Source of the DNA: Enterococcus raffinosus
GTDB lineage: Bacteria > Bacillota > Bacilli > Lactobacillales > Enterococcaceae
Assembly: GCF_018917525.1 (NCBI RefSeq)
Contig: NZ_JAHLOS010000025.1
Span: 1 to 64,000 of the forward strand
Length of the DNA stretch: 64,000 nucleotides
Direction: 5' to 3'
Below are positions 1 through 7,535 of the stretch, in pieces. Numbering within the stretch: the stretch's first letter is position 1; every line of letters begins with the position of its first letter. A model generated the notes under the pieces. The model ran no database searches and was not told the origin of the DNA. It was given only the letters and a program-made list of their open reading frames with translations. Both the position numbers and the translations under genes were made by a program.

Positions 1-83
1 TAGGTTTATTCAACTATGTGTCCGATCAAAATTTATCTGATTTCAAAATAGCCGAGAGAATTATGGTTGTTAAAAACTCTTAA
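1..83 (+). CDS. C-terminal tail of a protein cut by the window edge
   Basis: An open frame runs from the first bases to a TAA at 81-83, giving about 26 residues that end in VVKNS. A strong hairpin follows at 122-159, as expected after a gene end. The fragment is too short to assign to a family, and it could be a chance open frame. Confidence 0.35.
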   Translation, partial: GLFNYVSDQNLSDFKIAERIMVVKNS

Positions 84-121
84 CTATTTAACTTCCACAG
101 TTTAGTTGACAAACCCTATAA

Positions 122-159
122 AATAAGTCTCGTCACTTTATTTCGTGACGAGACTTATT
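122..159. terminator. 15-bp stem-loop, probably bidirectional terminator
   Basis: A perfect 15-bp stem (122-136 with 145-159) encloses an 8-base loop. It lies between the truncated rightward frame and the end of the leftward CNNM/CBS gene. T runs are weak on both sides, so the stop may depend on the long stem. Confidence 0.6.
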
Positions 160-207
160 CAGTACATTAGTAAAAACTAAATCAAGATATTCTTAATCCT
201 CTACAAC

Positions 208-1458
208 CTAACAACATCCACCTTCAACAACCGGCTCAATCACCACTTCCTCAATCCTGCGATTTCTCATCTTCGAAATAGTTATCTTCAACCCATCTAA
301 CTGAATCGTCTCGCCTTCCATAGGGATTCGTTCGATTGATGCTAAAATATAGCCTGCGACGGATATGGAGTTCGTGGTATTTGTAATATTGAAGAGCTCT
401 TCCAGGCAATCGAAGTCTGAACGTCCATTTACCAGGAAGCTGCCATCTGCCAGCTTGTAATAATCCAGTTTCTTGTTATCATATTCATCCCAGATTTCCC
501 CGACCAATTCTTCAATGATGTCTTCTAGTGTAACGAGTCCGGCGGTTCCACCGTATTCATCGATAATGATGGCTATATGGATTTGATCGGCTTGAAATTT
601 TTTCATCAGCTCGGAAATTTTCATGCTTTTTGGGATAAAGCTGATTGGTTTGACGATGTCTTCGATTCTTTTTTCGCCTTTTAGCACATGGTAATAAAAG
701 TCCTTTTGATTCACCACGCCGGTCACGTCGTCGATGCTATCTTGGCAATAGGGCAGGCGAGATAGGTCGGAGGATTCAAAAATTTCGGCTATTTCTTCGG
801 TACTCTTTTTACTGTTAATGGAAATAATATCGGTACGGGGCACAAAGATTTTTTGTACCTCCAAATCGTTGAATGCGACCACACTTTTGATTAGCAGCTC
901 GTCATCTGCATCGATCGAACCTTCTTGAGCTGCTTCCTCCACAAGAATCAGCAATTCATCTTCGGTGATGGAAGGAGTCGCTTCTTTGTTTGGTAGCAGC
1001 TTCATCAGACCAATTTTCAAGACAGAGAAAAAGAGCGTCAGTGGATAAAAAATCGTCAGCAAGATTTTCAATGGACGGGCAACGGCAAGTGCGAAAGTCT
1101 CAGGTGCTTCTTTTGCCAATGTTTTGGGAAATATCTCACCAAAAGTTAAAACCAGAATCGTCATTACAACTGTCGATAGCGTAACGCCGATGTTGCCAAA
1201 ATAGCGTACAAACAGGACGGTCGCAATCGAAGAGCTTGCGATATTCACGATGTTGTTCCCGATCAGGATCGCTGATAATAGACGATCGAAATTATGAAAC
1301 AATTCTAAAACGTTCCTTGCTTTATCATTTCCTTCCTCTGCCAATTTAGTGATCCGAATGCGATTTAATGAAGAATAGGCCGTTTCACTCGATGAAAAGA
1401 ACGCTGACAGAGCCAGCAATATTACCAATACAACCATCATGACACTTAGATTATCCAA
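208..1458 (-). CDS. CNNM/CBS/CorC-domain membrane protein (hemolysin family)
   Basis: A 416-residue integral membrane protein of the TlyC/YhdP-like hemolysin family. It has an N-terminal CNNM domain with four hydrophobic segments (roughly residues 5-27, 57-80, 86-110, 128-150), a pair of CBS domains (about 205-330) and a C-terminal CorC_HlyC domain. Known members affect magnesium, cobalt or manganese homeostasis; the hemolysin name is historical. The start is TTG, with AAGGAGG 8 bases upstream; the internal ATGs lack a ribosome site. The gene is monocistronic and has a leader of about 160 bases with a terminator-like hairpin, so metal- or stress-responsive attenuation is possible but inferred. 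Confidence 0.9.
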   Translation of the reverse strand: MDNLSVMMVVLVILLALSAFFSSSETAYSSLNRIRITKLAEEGNDKARNVLELFHNFDRLLSAILIGNNIVNIASSSIATVLFVRYFGNIGVTLSTVVMTILVLTFGEIFPKTLAKEAPETFALAVARPLKILLTIFYPLTLFFSVLKIGLMKLLPNKEATPSITEDELLILVEEAAQEGSIDADDELLIKSVVAFNDLEVQKIFVPRTDIISINSKKSTEEIAEIFESSDLSRLPYCQDSIDDVTGVVNQKDFYYHVLKGEKRIEDIVKPISFIPKSMKISELMKKFQADQIHIAIIIDEYGGTAGLVTLEDIIEELVGEIWDEYDNKKLDYYKLADGSFLVNGRSDFDCLEELFNITNTTNSISVAGYILASIERIPMEGETIQLDGLKITISKMRNRRIEEVVIEPVVEGGCC

Positions 1459-1490
1459 AAAGCTTCCTCCTTATATTTTTCAGCTAATGC

Positions 1491-1520
1491 AAAAAAGCAC
1501 CCTGTATGCCAACAGCGCAC
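1491..1520 (-). terminator. terminator-like hairpin in the leader of the CNNM/CBS gene
   Basis: On the minus strand a 9-pair stem (8 pairs including two G-T, one G-G mismatch) with loop TGGCAT is followed directly by TTTTTT. It sits about 20 bases upstream of the ribosome site of the CNNM/CBS gene and downstream of its candidate promoter. It would therefore stop transcription before the gene unless melted, which is the layout of an attenuator. Confidence 0.5.
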
Positions 1521-1627
1521 GTTAAAATCATTATTATTAAATACATGATTATTTTTTTCTATACACAACGAGTCCTCGTCGTCCAAAGTATCATTTCTCC
1601 TATCCTAGCTAAAAATCTCTATAATTA

Positions 1628-1656
1628 ACCGTATCGTAGTCCAAATTGAATGTCAA
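1628..1656 (-). promoter_or_regulatory. candidate sigma-A promoter of the CNNM/CBS gene
   Basis: Minus strand TTGACA (1651-1656), 17-base spacer, TACGGT (1628-1633). The -35 is perfect and the -10 only moderate. It predicts a leader of about 160 bases. Confidence 0.5.
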
Positions 1657-1659
1657 GAT

Positions 1660-1963
1660 AGGATTTAATTACAAATAGACTAGTTAAGAAAACGATTATT
1701 ACTTCAGAAGTTTTCATTCAGCCAGCTTTTTACAAGAACGAACGTCAATAAGCAAAAACAGTGTGCCTTTTTCATGAAGACGTTTTCTATGCGCCCTGAT
1801 TAGTGCTATCATTGTAGTAGTAACGTAGTATCCCCCAAACTTTATTCGATTCATCAAGACATCTGTCTGCAACTAAAATCCAACAAGAGTCTCTAATTGA
1901 ACAAATGTAACTGTCCTATTTTCATTTGAAGTTTTTTTGCTTTTTGAAAAGGGAGGTAGAACG
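1660..1963. other. intergenic region upstream of the first dehydrogenase gene
   Basis: About 300 AT-rich bases between the divergent promoter and the dehydrogenase gene. I see no open frame with a ribosome site and no convincing promoter or repeat. The only clear signal is GGGAGG at 1951-1956, the ribosome site of the following gene. Confidence 0.5.
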
Positions 1964-2713
1964 ATGTTCCAAGATTACAAAGTTGTGATTACTGGTGCGA
2001 CTTCTGGTATTGGTCTGGCTACGGCTCGGCTGTTTATCAAGGAGGGCGCGATAGTGATTGGGATCGGTCGGAATTTTAGCAAGACGAAGGATTTAGGTGA
2101 TCGCTTTATTCCTCGGACCTGTGATGTGCGGGATGCCGATGAGATCGTAAAAACCTGTGACTTTATCAAAGAAACGTTTGACAATGAGCTGGATGTGTTT
2201 GTGAACAATGCGGGTTTTGGCGAGAATACCACGATTCGTGATGTGACGGTCGATCAATTTGATCGCTGCTTCAGTCTTTTGCTGCGGGCACCGATGCTGT
2301 TTGGCAAAGAATTGTATCCTCTTTTATTAAATGCTCCGAAAAACAACGCAAGTATTATCAATACCGCTTCTGCCGCCAGCCGAACGGTCAGCTCTGAAAA
2401 TCCCTTGTATAATCTAGCGAAAAACGCCGTGGTGCTGTATACCAAGCAACAAGCCCAGGGCTTTATTGGCGTGCGCTGCAATAGTGTGTCGCCGGGCTTT
2501 ATCCAGACGCCGATCTTCCAACGAGAGGGTGTCAATATGGCGGAAGCTGATGTCTTGGCGATGTATGATCAAATGGCGCAGATTACTTGCGGACGAACAG
2601 GAAAACCGGAAGAAGTAGCGGATTTGATCGCGTTTCTAGCCTCGACAGATGCACAGTACATCAATGGCGCCGATGTCTTGATCGACGGCGGCTTGATGAC
2701 GGTCAGTAATTAA
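1964..2713 (+). CDS. SDR-family oxidoreductase
   Basis: A 249-residue classical short-chain dehydrogenase/reductase, expected to use NAD(P)H on an alcohol/ketone pair; the substrate is unknown. Visible motifs are the cofactor loop TGATSGIG (10-17), NNAG (81-84), a probable catalytic Ser near 136 and YNLAK (Tyr149, Lys153). The ATG at 1964 is chosen over an upstream in-frame start because GGGAGG precedes it at proper spacing. It is clearly paralogous to the next gene (nearly identical first 45 residues) and lies in the same direction as that gene and an Old Yellow Enzyme, suggesting a shared redox pathway. Confidence 0.88.
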   Translation: MFQDYKVVITGATSGIGLATARLFIKEGAIVIGIGRNFSKTKDLGDRFIPRTCDVRDADEIVKTCDFIKETFDNELDVFVNNAGFGENTTIRDVTVDQFDRCFSLLLRAPMLFGKELYPLLLNAPKNNASIINTASAASRTVSSENPLYNLAKNAVVLYTKQQAQGFIGVRCNSVSPGFIQTPIFQREGVNMAEADVLAMYDQMAQITCGRTGKPEEVADLIAFLASTDAQYINGADVLIDGGLMTVSN

Positions 2714-2825
2714 TGCCAGTTCCACTTTACGCAGTTTAAATTAAAGAAAAAAGTTTAGTGGAATGGTATGCGTGACGAAACTAAGACTCATTTTTGAAAA
2801 AAATGAATTCCATAAAATGAGGTAG
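2713..2825. repeat. 113-bp tandem repeat, copy 1 of 3
   Basis: Starts at the last base of the preceding stop codon. It is the most diverged copy, with a different central loop (AAATTAAAG-like), but keeps the outer stem TTCCACT/AGTGGAA and the hairpin CATTTTT/AAAAATG. Confidence 0.9.
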
Positions 2826-2938
2826 ATGCCAGTTCCACTTTTTGCAGTTTATTCAAAATATGAACGTTTAGTGGAATGGTATGCGTGACGAAAATAAAAC
2901 TCATTTTTGAAAAAAATGAATTCCTTAAAATGAGGTAG
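2826..2938. repeat. 113-bp tandem repeat, copy 2 of 3
   Basis: Same period as its neighbours (113 bp start to start). It differs from copy 3 at only a handful of positions. It contains a stem CCA-G-TTCCACT pairing with AGTGGAA-TGG, leaving a bulged G, then a short A/T hairpin closed by ACTCATTTT/AAAATGAGGT. Confidence 0.92.
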
Positions 2939-3051
2939 ATGCCAGTTCCACTTTTTGCAGTTTATTCAAAATATGAACGTTTAGTGGAATGGTATACGTG
3001 ACGAAACTAAGACTCATTTTTGAAAAAAATGAATTCCTTAAAATGAGGTAG
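2939..3051. repeat. 113-bp tandem repeat, copy 3 of 3
   Basis: Last copy. It ends in GAGGTAG just before the AAGGAGG ribosome site of the second dehydrogenase gene, so a transcript reading through from the first gene carries all three copies. Confidence 0.92.
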
Positions 3052-3065
3052 AAGGAGGATTCAAC

Positions 3066-3863
3066 ATGTTAAAAGATTCTATCGTAATGATTACTGGCGC
3101 GACTTCTGGCATCGGCTTGGCGACAACGAAGGAATTTCTGGATCAGGGGGCAACGGTAATCGGGATTGGGCGAAATTTCAGTCGAACGAAGGAGTTAGGC
3201 GAGAACTTTTTGCCGTTTAAATGTGACGTGACGGATGAGGAGCAGATCAAAGCAGCGGTGGCTTTTGCGAAGGAAAAATTCGGTAGATTAGACAGCTTGA
3301 TTTGCAATGCGGGTTCTGCGATCGTGGGTACGGTTGAGGAGGTAAATTCGGGTGAGTTTGAACGGGCCTTTCAATTGTACGTGCTGCATGCCGCGCTGTT
3401 TACTAAATATTGTGTGCCGCTTTTACGCAAGTCGAAAAATCCGAGTATCACCCACACCGCATCGGTGGCTTCCTTTATGATTGGGGATTCGGTTCCTTAT
3501 AATGTTTTGAAGGCAGCTTTATTGAATTACACGCGGCAAAGTGCGGCGGCGTTGTTAAATAATAATCCAGCGGATATGTTTGGGCGACCTAAAGCAGTAA
3601 CGGAGATCGATGAAGGCGACAATACCTTCATTCGGGTAAATGCGGTTTGTCCGGGATTGATCCGTACGAATTTGATGCCGGATCAAGCATGGGAGATGTT
3701 GGGAACCGAAGCAGCATTGAAGGCGATCCCGAGTCGGCGGATCGGTGAGGATTGGGAGCCAGCGAAATTATTTGCTTTCTTAGCATCGGCTAAAGCTAGC
3801 TTCATCACTGGTGCGACCATCACGATCGACGGCGGCTGGTATACGACACATGCACGAGTATAA
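3066..3863 (+). CDS. SDR-family oxidoreductase, paralogue of the preceding dehydrogenase
   Basis: A 265-residue short-chain dehydrogenase with TGATSGIG (10-17), NAG (81-83), probable catalytic Ser133 and YNVLK (Tyr145, Lys149). It shares runs such as VIGIGRNFS with the upstream gene, so the two look like a tandem duplication that has diverged. An extra stretch of about 15 residues near 165-185 is absent from the first copy. AAGGAGG precedes the ATG. An Old Yellow Enzyme gene starts 20 bases after its stop and is probably co-transcribed. The substrate is unknown. Confidence 0.88.
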   Translation: MLKDSIVMITGATSGIGLATTKEFLDQGATVIGIGRNFSRTKELGENFLPFKCDVTDEEQIKAAVAFAKEKFGRLDSLICNAGSAIVGTVEEVNSGEFERAFQLYVLHAALFTKYCVPLLRKSKNPSITHTASVASFMIGDSVPYNVLKAALLNYTRQSAAALLNNNPADMFGRPKAVTEIDEGDNTFIRVNAVCPGLIRTNLMPDQAWEMLGTEAALKAIPSRRIGEDWEPAKLFAFLASAKASFITGATITIDGGWYTTHARV

Positions 3864-3883
3864 AAGAAAGTGAGGAATCATCA

Positions 3884-5041
3884 ATGAAAGAAAAATATGC
3901 ACCATTATTTGAACCGATTGGATTGAAGCACGGCGGACGTTTGGAGAATCGTTTCGCGATGTGTCCGATGGTGGTTTTCGCAGCTGATCCAGCAACGGGC
4001 CGGCCAACGGAGGAGGATATCAAGTACTTTGAGCGGCGCAATAAGTTTGCGGATTTGTTGATTACTGGTGCGATCACGGTTCAGGAAAATATCCAAGGAC
4101 ATCCGAAACAATTATCTATCTTTAATGATGAGGCAATTGATGCTTACAGCAAATTAGCTGCGGCCATGAAGAGCAATGGCAGCAAAGCGATTGGTCAGAT
4201 TCAGCATCCCGGCCGTGAAGGCGCGTATGGCTGCTATGTCACTGGAAAAGCCTATGCACCAAGTGCGATCGAATTTCCATTTTTGCAATACAAGGTAACC
4301 GAATTAACAGAAGATGAAGTCTGGCAAGTGGTGAAGGATTTTGGCTTAGCAGCGCAGCGCTTGTTGAAAGCCGGCTTTGACGGTGTGGAGATTCACGGGG
4401 CAAATCACTATTTGATCCAGCAGTTCTTCTCTAGCTATTCAAATCAACGGACGGATTATTGGGGCGGCTCGTTTGAAAAGCGGATGAACTTTGCCATTGA
4501 AGTGACAAAAGAAGTCTTGAAAGTCGCGCGAGCAGAAAATCCTGAGGCAATTGTCGGCTATCGAATTTCACCGGAAGAGATTCATGGGGAGATGGTCGGG
4601 TATGACTTGGATGATTCATTGAAATTGATCGATAAGCTGTTGGAACAAGACCTCGATTTTCTTGATTTATCTTCAGCGGCAGGCGGAAACTTTGGTAAAG
4701 ATGCCTATAAGGCGATGCCGCAAAAAGGCGATTTTACTGAGCCAGTCAGCCTGGTCATCAAGAAGTTTGTGGCAGGCAGAGTGCCGATAGTTATTTCAGG
4801 GACGATTCGTTCAGCTGATGAGGCCTTGGATGCACTGAACTATGGCGATGTGGCGTCGATGGGTGTGGCAGCATTATCTGATCCAGACTTCAAAGAAAAA
4901 ATCTTAGCAGATAATGAAGAGACGATCCATATGAATGTCAAAGGACATACCGATGACCTTGAACTGCCGTCAGGCTTGATTGAAGTTTACACGGCAGGGA
5001 TTGGATTGCCGCAGGTTGAAGGGTTGATAGAGAAGGAGTAA
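3884..5041 (+). CDS. Old Yellow Enzyme family NADH:flavin oxidoreductase
   Basis: A 385-residue FMN-dependent TIM-barrel oxidoreductase of the OYE family, which reduces activated C=C bonds or acts as an enoate or xenobiotic reductase. Motifs are QIQHPGR (105-111), HGANHYLIQQF with the substrate-anchoring His171/Asn174 pair, and DYWGGSFEKR (191-200). The length matches the single-domain form; the C-terminal iron-sulfur and FAD domains of 2,4-dienoyl-CoA reductase or BaiH types are absent. With the two upstream dehydrogenases it could form a reductive pathway for an unsaturated carbonyl compound; this is inferred from proximity only. Confidence 0.9.
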   Translation: MKEKYAPLFEPIGLKHGGRLENRFAMCPMVVFAADPATGRPTEEDIKYFERRNKFADLLITGAITVQENIQGHPKQLSIFNDEAIDAYSKLAAAMKSNGSKAIGQIQHPGREGAYGCYVTGKAYAPSAIEFPFLQYKVTELTEDEVWQVVKDFGLAAQRLLKAGFDGVEIHGANHYLIQQFFSSYSNQRTDYWGGSFEKRMNFAIEVTKEVLKVARAENPEAIVGYRISPEEIHGEMVGYDLDDSLKLIDKLLEQDLDFLDLSSAAGGNFGKDAYKAMPQKGDFTEPVSLVIKKFVAGRVPIVISGTIRSADEALDALNYGDVASMGVAALSDPDFKEKILADNEETIHMNVKGHTDDLELPSGLIEVYTAGIGLPQVEGLIEKE

Positions 5042-5108
5042 CGACCGTTCTGTTATGGAGAAATGCTGAAAGTCTCTGAACCTGCTTACAACAAATGAAA
5101 TAGACGCG

Positions 5109-5147
5109 AACACCATTGTCTACAGCTCGTAGGCAATGGTGTTTTTT
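5109..5147 (+). terminator. terminator of the dehydrogenase/OYE cluster
   Basis: A stem of about 14 bp (AACACCATTG.CTAC with GTAG.CAATGGTGTT) and a 5-base loop, followed by a run of six T. It ends the three-gene cluster. Confidence 0.85.
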
Positions 5148-5424
5148 GGGTGAAATATTTGTTTATTTCAAATATTACAAATAAAACAATTATCCAAAAA
5201 GTTCAGAAGGTCTTTATTATACGAGTGATAAATGATATAATAAAAAACGTTATTAAACGCTAAAATATCTGTTTCGTTATAAAAAAGTCATTTTATTGAT
5301 TAAATATACTGGAAATAATTTCTGGAGTATTTAGCGAATAAAGCAAGGAGGGAAAGTAACTTAATTTTAGGGGTTTGGGAGAAAAAATATAAGGAGAAGC
5401 ATTCATCTGAATGTGTGGTGAAAA
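5148..5424 (+). other. AT-rich leader of the two-TM coiled-coil gene
   Basis: Very AT-rich. It holds a possible -10 (TATAAT near 5235) and a purine stretch AAGGAG at 5391-5396. A 5-codon frame (ATG at 5411, stop TGA at 5426) overlaps the next gene's start by four bases. I see no other gene. Confidence 0.4.
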
Positions 5425-6144
5425 ATGATTTCAGAAAAACAAAAATTAGCGATTGTTGCTTTAGCCGTTTTATTGGTCGGTGAAGTCATTGCGGTGATCA
5501 GCATCGGATTGATTTATTTTAACCGAGCATTTTTCGGAGAACACATCAATGTCATTCGAACATTTGTCAATGCGTCAACAGCTTTCTTTGGTTGCTTCTT
5601 TTCATTTTTAGCAGCGCTATTGATGTTTCAATATTTGAAATATCGGGAAAAGCAGAAGGAAGTGCATAAGACAACGCGATTGTTTACGAAGCTGAAAAAG
5701 GAATATCAAAATAATTATTCGGCGCTAGTAGAATTGGGTGGAGAAATCGCGAATGGTTCGACGGAGCTGGCGAAGCTGTTGAAAGAAAGTCAGAAAGTAC
5801 GGGATTTGTTCGTACTGGGCGTTTATCGATTAGATTTTATCATGTATGATACCTATTATCATGATACAGATTGGCAGTTGATTCGTGAGGTTGATCGCAA
5901 TAGTGAAAGTTATTTAGAACTATTTGAGCTAAGTCATCAAATCGAATACCTTTGTCAGGCAATTGTTGAGAACAAAATCAATTCAGAAGAAAGCTTGAGA
6001 CAACTGTTGGTATTGATCACACAAAAGATCGGAACTTTGCAGCAACATCAGCTAGAAATTGAATTGAAAGAGCGTCCGATGGAAACGGACAGCGAGACTG
6101 ACTACGCGGCAGAGCCGGTCGGTGTCGAAATGGTCCAAGATTAA
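5425..6144 (+). CDS. two-TM membrane protein with cytoplasmic coiled coil, unknown function
   Basis: A 239-residue protein I do not recognise. Two hydrophobic segments (about 11-31 and 44-68) are followed by a charged helical region (75-215) and an acidic tail. The ribosome site before ATG 5425 is weak (GGTGA), and a tiny upstream frame ends across the start, so translation may be coupled. A terminator follows at 6172. Neighbours do not suggest a role. The layout resembles small membrane sensors or scaffolds, but no domain is identifiable. Confidence 0.65.
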   Translation: MISEKQKLAIVALAVLLVGEVIAVISIGLIYFNRAFFGEHINVIRTFVNASTAFFGCFFSFLAALLMFQYLKYREKQKEVHKTTRLFTKLKKEYQNNYSALVELGGEIANGSTELAKLLKESQKVRDLFVLGVYRLDFIMYDTYYHDTDWQLIREVDRNSESYLELFELSHQIEYLCQAIVENKINSEESLRQLLVLITQKIGTLQQHQLEIELKERPMETDSETDYAAEPVGVEMVQD

Positions 6145-6171
6145 TTGTTACAGCTTAATAAACTGATTGAA

Positions 6172-6201
6172 AGCCGAGTGAAGAATTTTACTCGGTTTTT
6201 T
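6172..6201 (+). terminator. terminator after the coiled-coil membrane gene
   Basis: CCGAGT (6174-6179) pairs with ACTCGG (6190-6195), followed by six T. Confidence 0.75.
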
Positions 6202-6409
6202 GTTTTCAAAAAGGGCATTTCTGGACAAATCCTCTAAATACTCAATGATTTGCGAAAAAAATGGTTTTTCAATCTTTTAGTTGATTACTGATGGTTATGA
6301 TTCAGTTTGATAAATTTCAGGGCATCAAAAAAAAGTAGACCTTATCTTTTAACCGATGAAAAGCATAGAATCAATGATTCGAGTGTAAGACACACTGGAC
6401 ATTGCTTGA

Positions 6410-6438
6410 TTGATCTTCTTTAGAACAGCTATTACTAT
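6410..6438 (+). promoter_or_regulatory. candidate promoter in the gene-poor region
   Basis: TTGATC (6410-6415), 17-base spacer, TACTAT (6433-6438). No gene follows within 600 bases, but a terminator-like hairpin lies at 6631-6660. Confidence 0.4.
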
Positions 6439-6444
6439 TGGGCT

Positions 6445-6660
6445 AGGAGGCATAAAAGAATCCTGCTGTTGTGTGCCAGGTAGTCAATTTCATCTAGAAA
6501 ATAGAGGCTAATACCTCCTCTCTCCTCTTTACATGCGAAGTCTTAACAGTACTGGAAGGATGGATTAGACTACTTGGCGCGCATAAAATAGAGCTCTTGG
6601 GAATGAGAAAACAGAAGAATGAGATCAAAAGAACTCTTTCATAAGAAGGGTTCATTTTTT
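6445..6660 (+). ncRNA. candidate small RNA of about 215 nt
   Basis: Bounded by the candidate promoter at 6410-6438 and a hairpin with TTTTTT at 6631-6660. No open frame with a ribosome site lies inside. The 5' part carries AGGAGG (from about 6447), and CCTCCT occurs further down, so internal pairing is possible. This is inference from promoter and terminator geometry only. Confidence 0.3.
6631..6660 (+). terminator. terminator-like hairpin in the gene-poor region
   Basis: GAACTCTTTC pairs imperfectly with GAAGGGTTC (6645-6653), followed by ATTTTTT. Confidence 0.45.
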
Positions 6661-6725
6661 GACTATAAAGAAAGTATAAACTTTTCATATGAATAACTTG
6701 CCTTACAGCGGGTATATCCATGTCC

Positions 6726-6943
6726 GGCTTCACGAACTAGCTTTTTCGGCAATAAGCAAAAATATTTCGAAATTTGAGAAGCACCGAGTAGGTACCAATC
6801 AACATCAGTTCTCTTCGATCACTGTGTTTCTTGGCAATTTAGAAATATTTTGGTCTTATTGCTGAGACACACAGCGATTGCTTGCAGAGCTGATGTGGAA
6901 CAGTACCTACCTGGTGTTCAAAAGCTGAGCGAGTTCGCGAAGC
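6726..6943. repeat. large imperfect inverted repeat (~218 bp)
   Basis: The left arm begins GGCTTCACGAACTAGC and the right arm ends GCGAGTTCGCGAAGCC. Pairing resumes at CACCGAGTAGGTAC (6782-6795) with GTACCTACCTGGTG (6903-6916), at CATCAG with CTGATG, at CACTGTGT with ACACACAG and at GGCAAT with ATTGC, around a centre near 6848. No open frame is present. It could be a MITE-like element or a long structured RNA ahead of the LytTR operon; no clear target-site duplication is visible. Confidence 0.7.
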
Positions 6944-6954
6944 CTTTCTTATTT

Positions 6955-6984
6955 TTTACCGGATGAGGCGCACTGTTTACCGGA
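6955..6984 (+). promoter_or_regulatory. LytTR-type operator: two 9-bp direct repeats, 12-bp gap
   Basis: TTTACCGGA occurs at 6955-6963 and again, identical, at 6976-6984, 21 bp apart start to start. Two 9-bp direct repeats on one face of the helix is the known binding layout of LytTR regulators. It lies about 70 bases upstream of a LytTR gene, implying autoregulation. Confidence 0.75.
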
Positions 6985-7055
6985 CAGGAAAAAAAGCTAT
7001 TTTACTCTTCAAAAATGGCTTACTATAAGAATAGAGAAGGAGGTGGCGATGCTCC

Positions 7056-7535
7056 ATGTTGAAGAGGTTGAAGATTCAAGTGGAAATCGGAAAGAATTGG
7101 ATAGCGCCGGAGGTACGGATTCGGGCGGCTGAAGTGAAAACAGGTAGCCAGCTTGTCAGCTGTTTAGAGGCGTTTCAAGAGGAGCAATTAGTGATCAAAG
7201 TAAAGGATGAGTTTGTCTTATTAAATAAAACCGAAATTATTTATTTAGAAATCTTCAATAAAATTGTAACGCTTTATACCGCAAAGGAAACGTATTCTTT
7301 TCGTAAATCCCTCACGGCACTAAAAGAAGAACTGCCAAGCGATCAGTTCTTGCAAGTTTCAAAATCAGCCTTGGTCAATACAAAGGCTATTCAAAAATTA
7401 GAGATTGCCTTTTCTGGAAGTTTATTTGCCTATTTGAGTAACGGTCAAAGGATCACCGTTTCTCGTCGGTTTGTCGATCAGTTGAAGCAGCATTTAGGAA
7501 TCAAAAGGAGGAATCAAAATGAAGCGAGTACTTAA
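7056..7535 (+). CDS. LytTR DNA-binding transcriptional regulator
   Basis: A 159-residue regulator whose C-terminal LytTR domain (about 45-150, including FLQVSKSALVNTKAI) recognises DNA through a beta-fold. There is no receiver domain, so it is not a conventional response regulator. It overlaps by 17 bases a DUF3021 membrane protein. This pairing matches LytTR regulatory systems, in which the membrane partner restrains the regulator. GGAGGTGG lies upstream of the ATG. A perfect 9-12-9 direct repeat upstream is its likely binding site. The signal sensed is unknown. Confidence 0.9.
   Translation: MLKRLKIQVEIGKNWIAPEVRIRAAEVKTGSQLVSCLEAFQEEQLVIKVKDEFVLLNKTEIIYLEIFNKIVTLYTAKETYSFRKSLTALKEELPSDQFLQVSKSALVNTKAIQKLEIAFSGSLFAYLSNGQRITVSRRFVDQLKQHLGIKRRNQNEAST

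Noticed and set aside
1497-1656. yybP-ykoY or M-box riboswitch before the CNNM/CBS gene
   Set aside because: The core conserved sequences of both families are not present; only an unclassified leader with a terminator can be supported.
2713-3051. CRISPR-like appearance of the three direct repeats
   Set aside because: The units are 113 bp, contiguous and without unique spacers, and no cas gene is present.
3884-5041. Reading the OYE as a BaiH or 2,4-dienoyl-CoA reductase
   Set aside because: The protein ends after the FMN barrel at 385 residues; the FeS and FAD domains of those enzymes are missing.
6494-6733. 79-codon leftward frame in the gene-poor region
   Set aside because: No ribosome site, no domain, unusual composition, and it runs into the inverted repeat.
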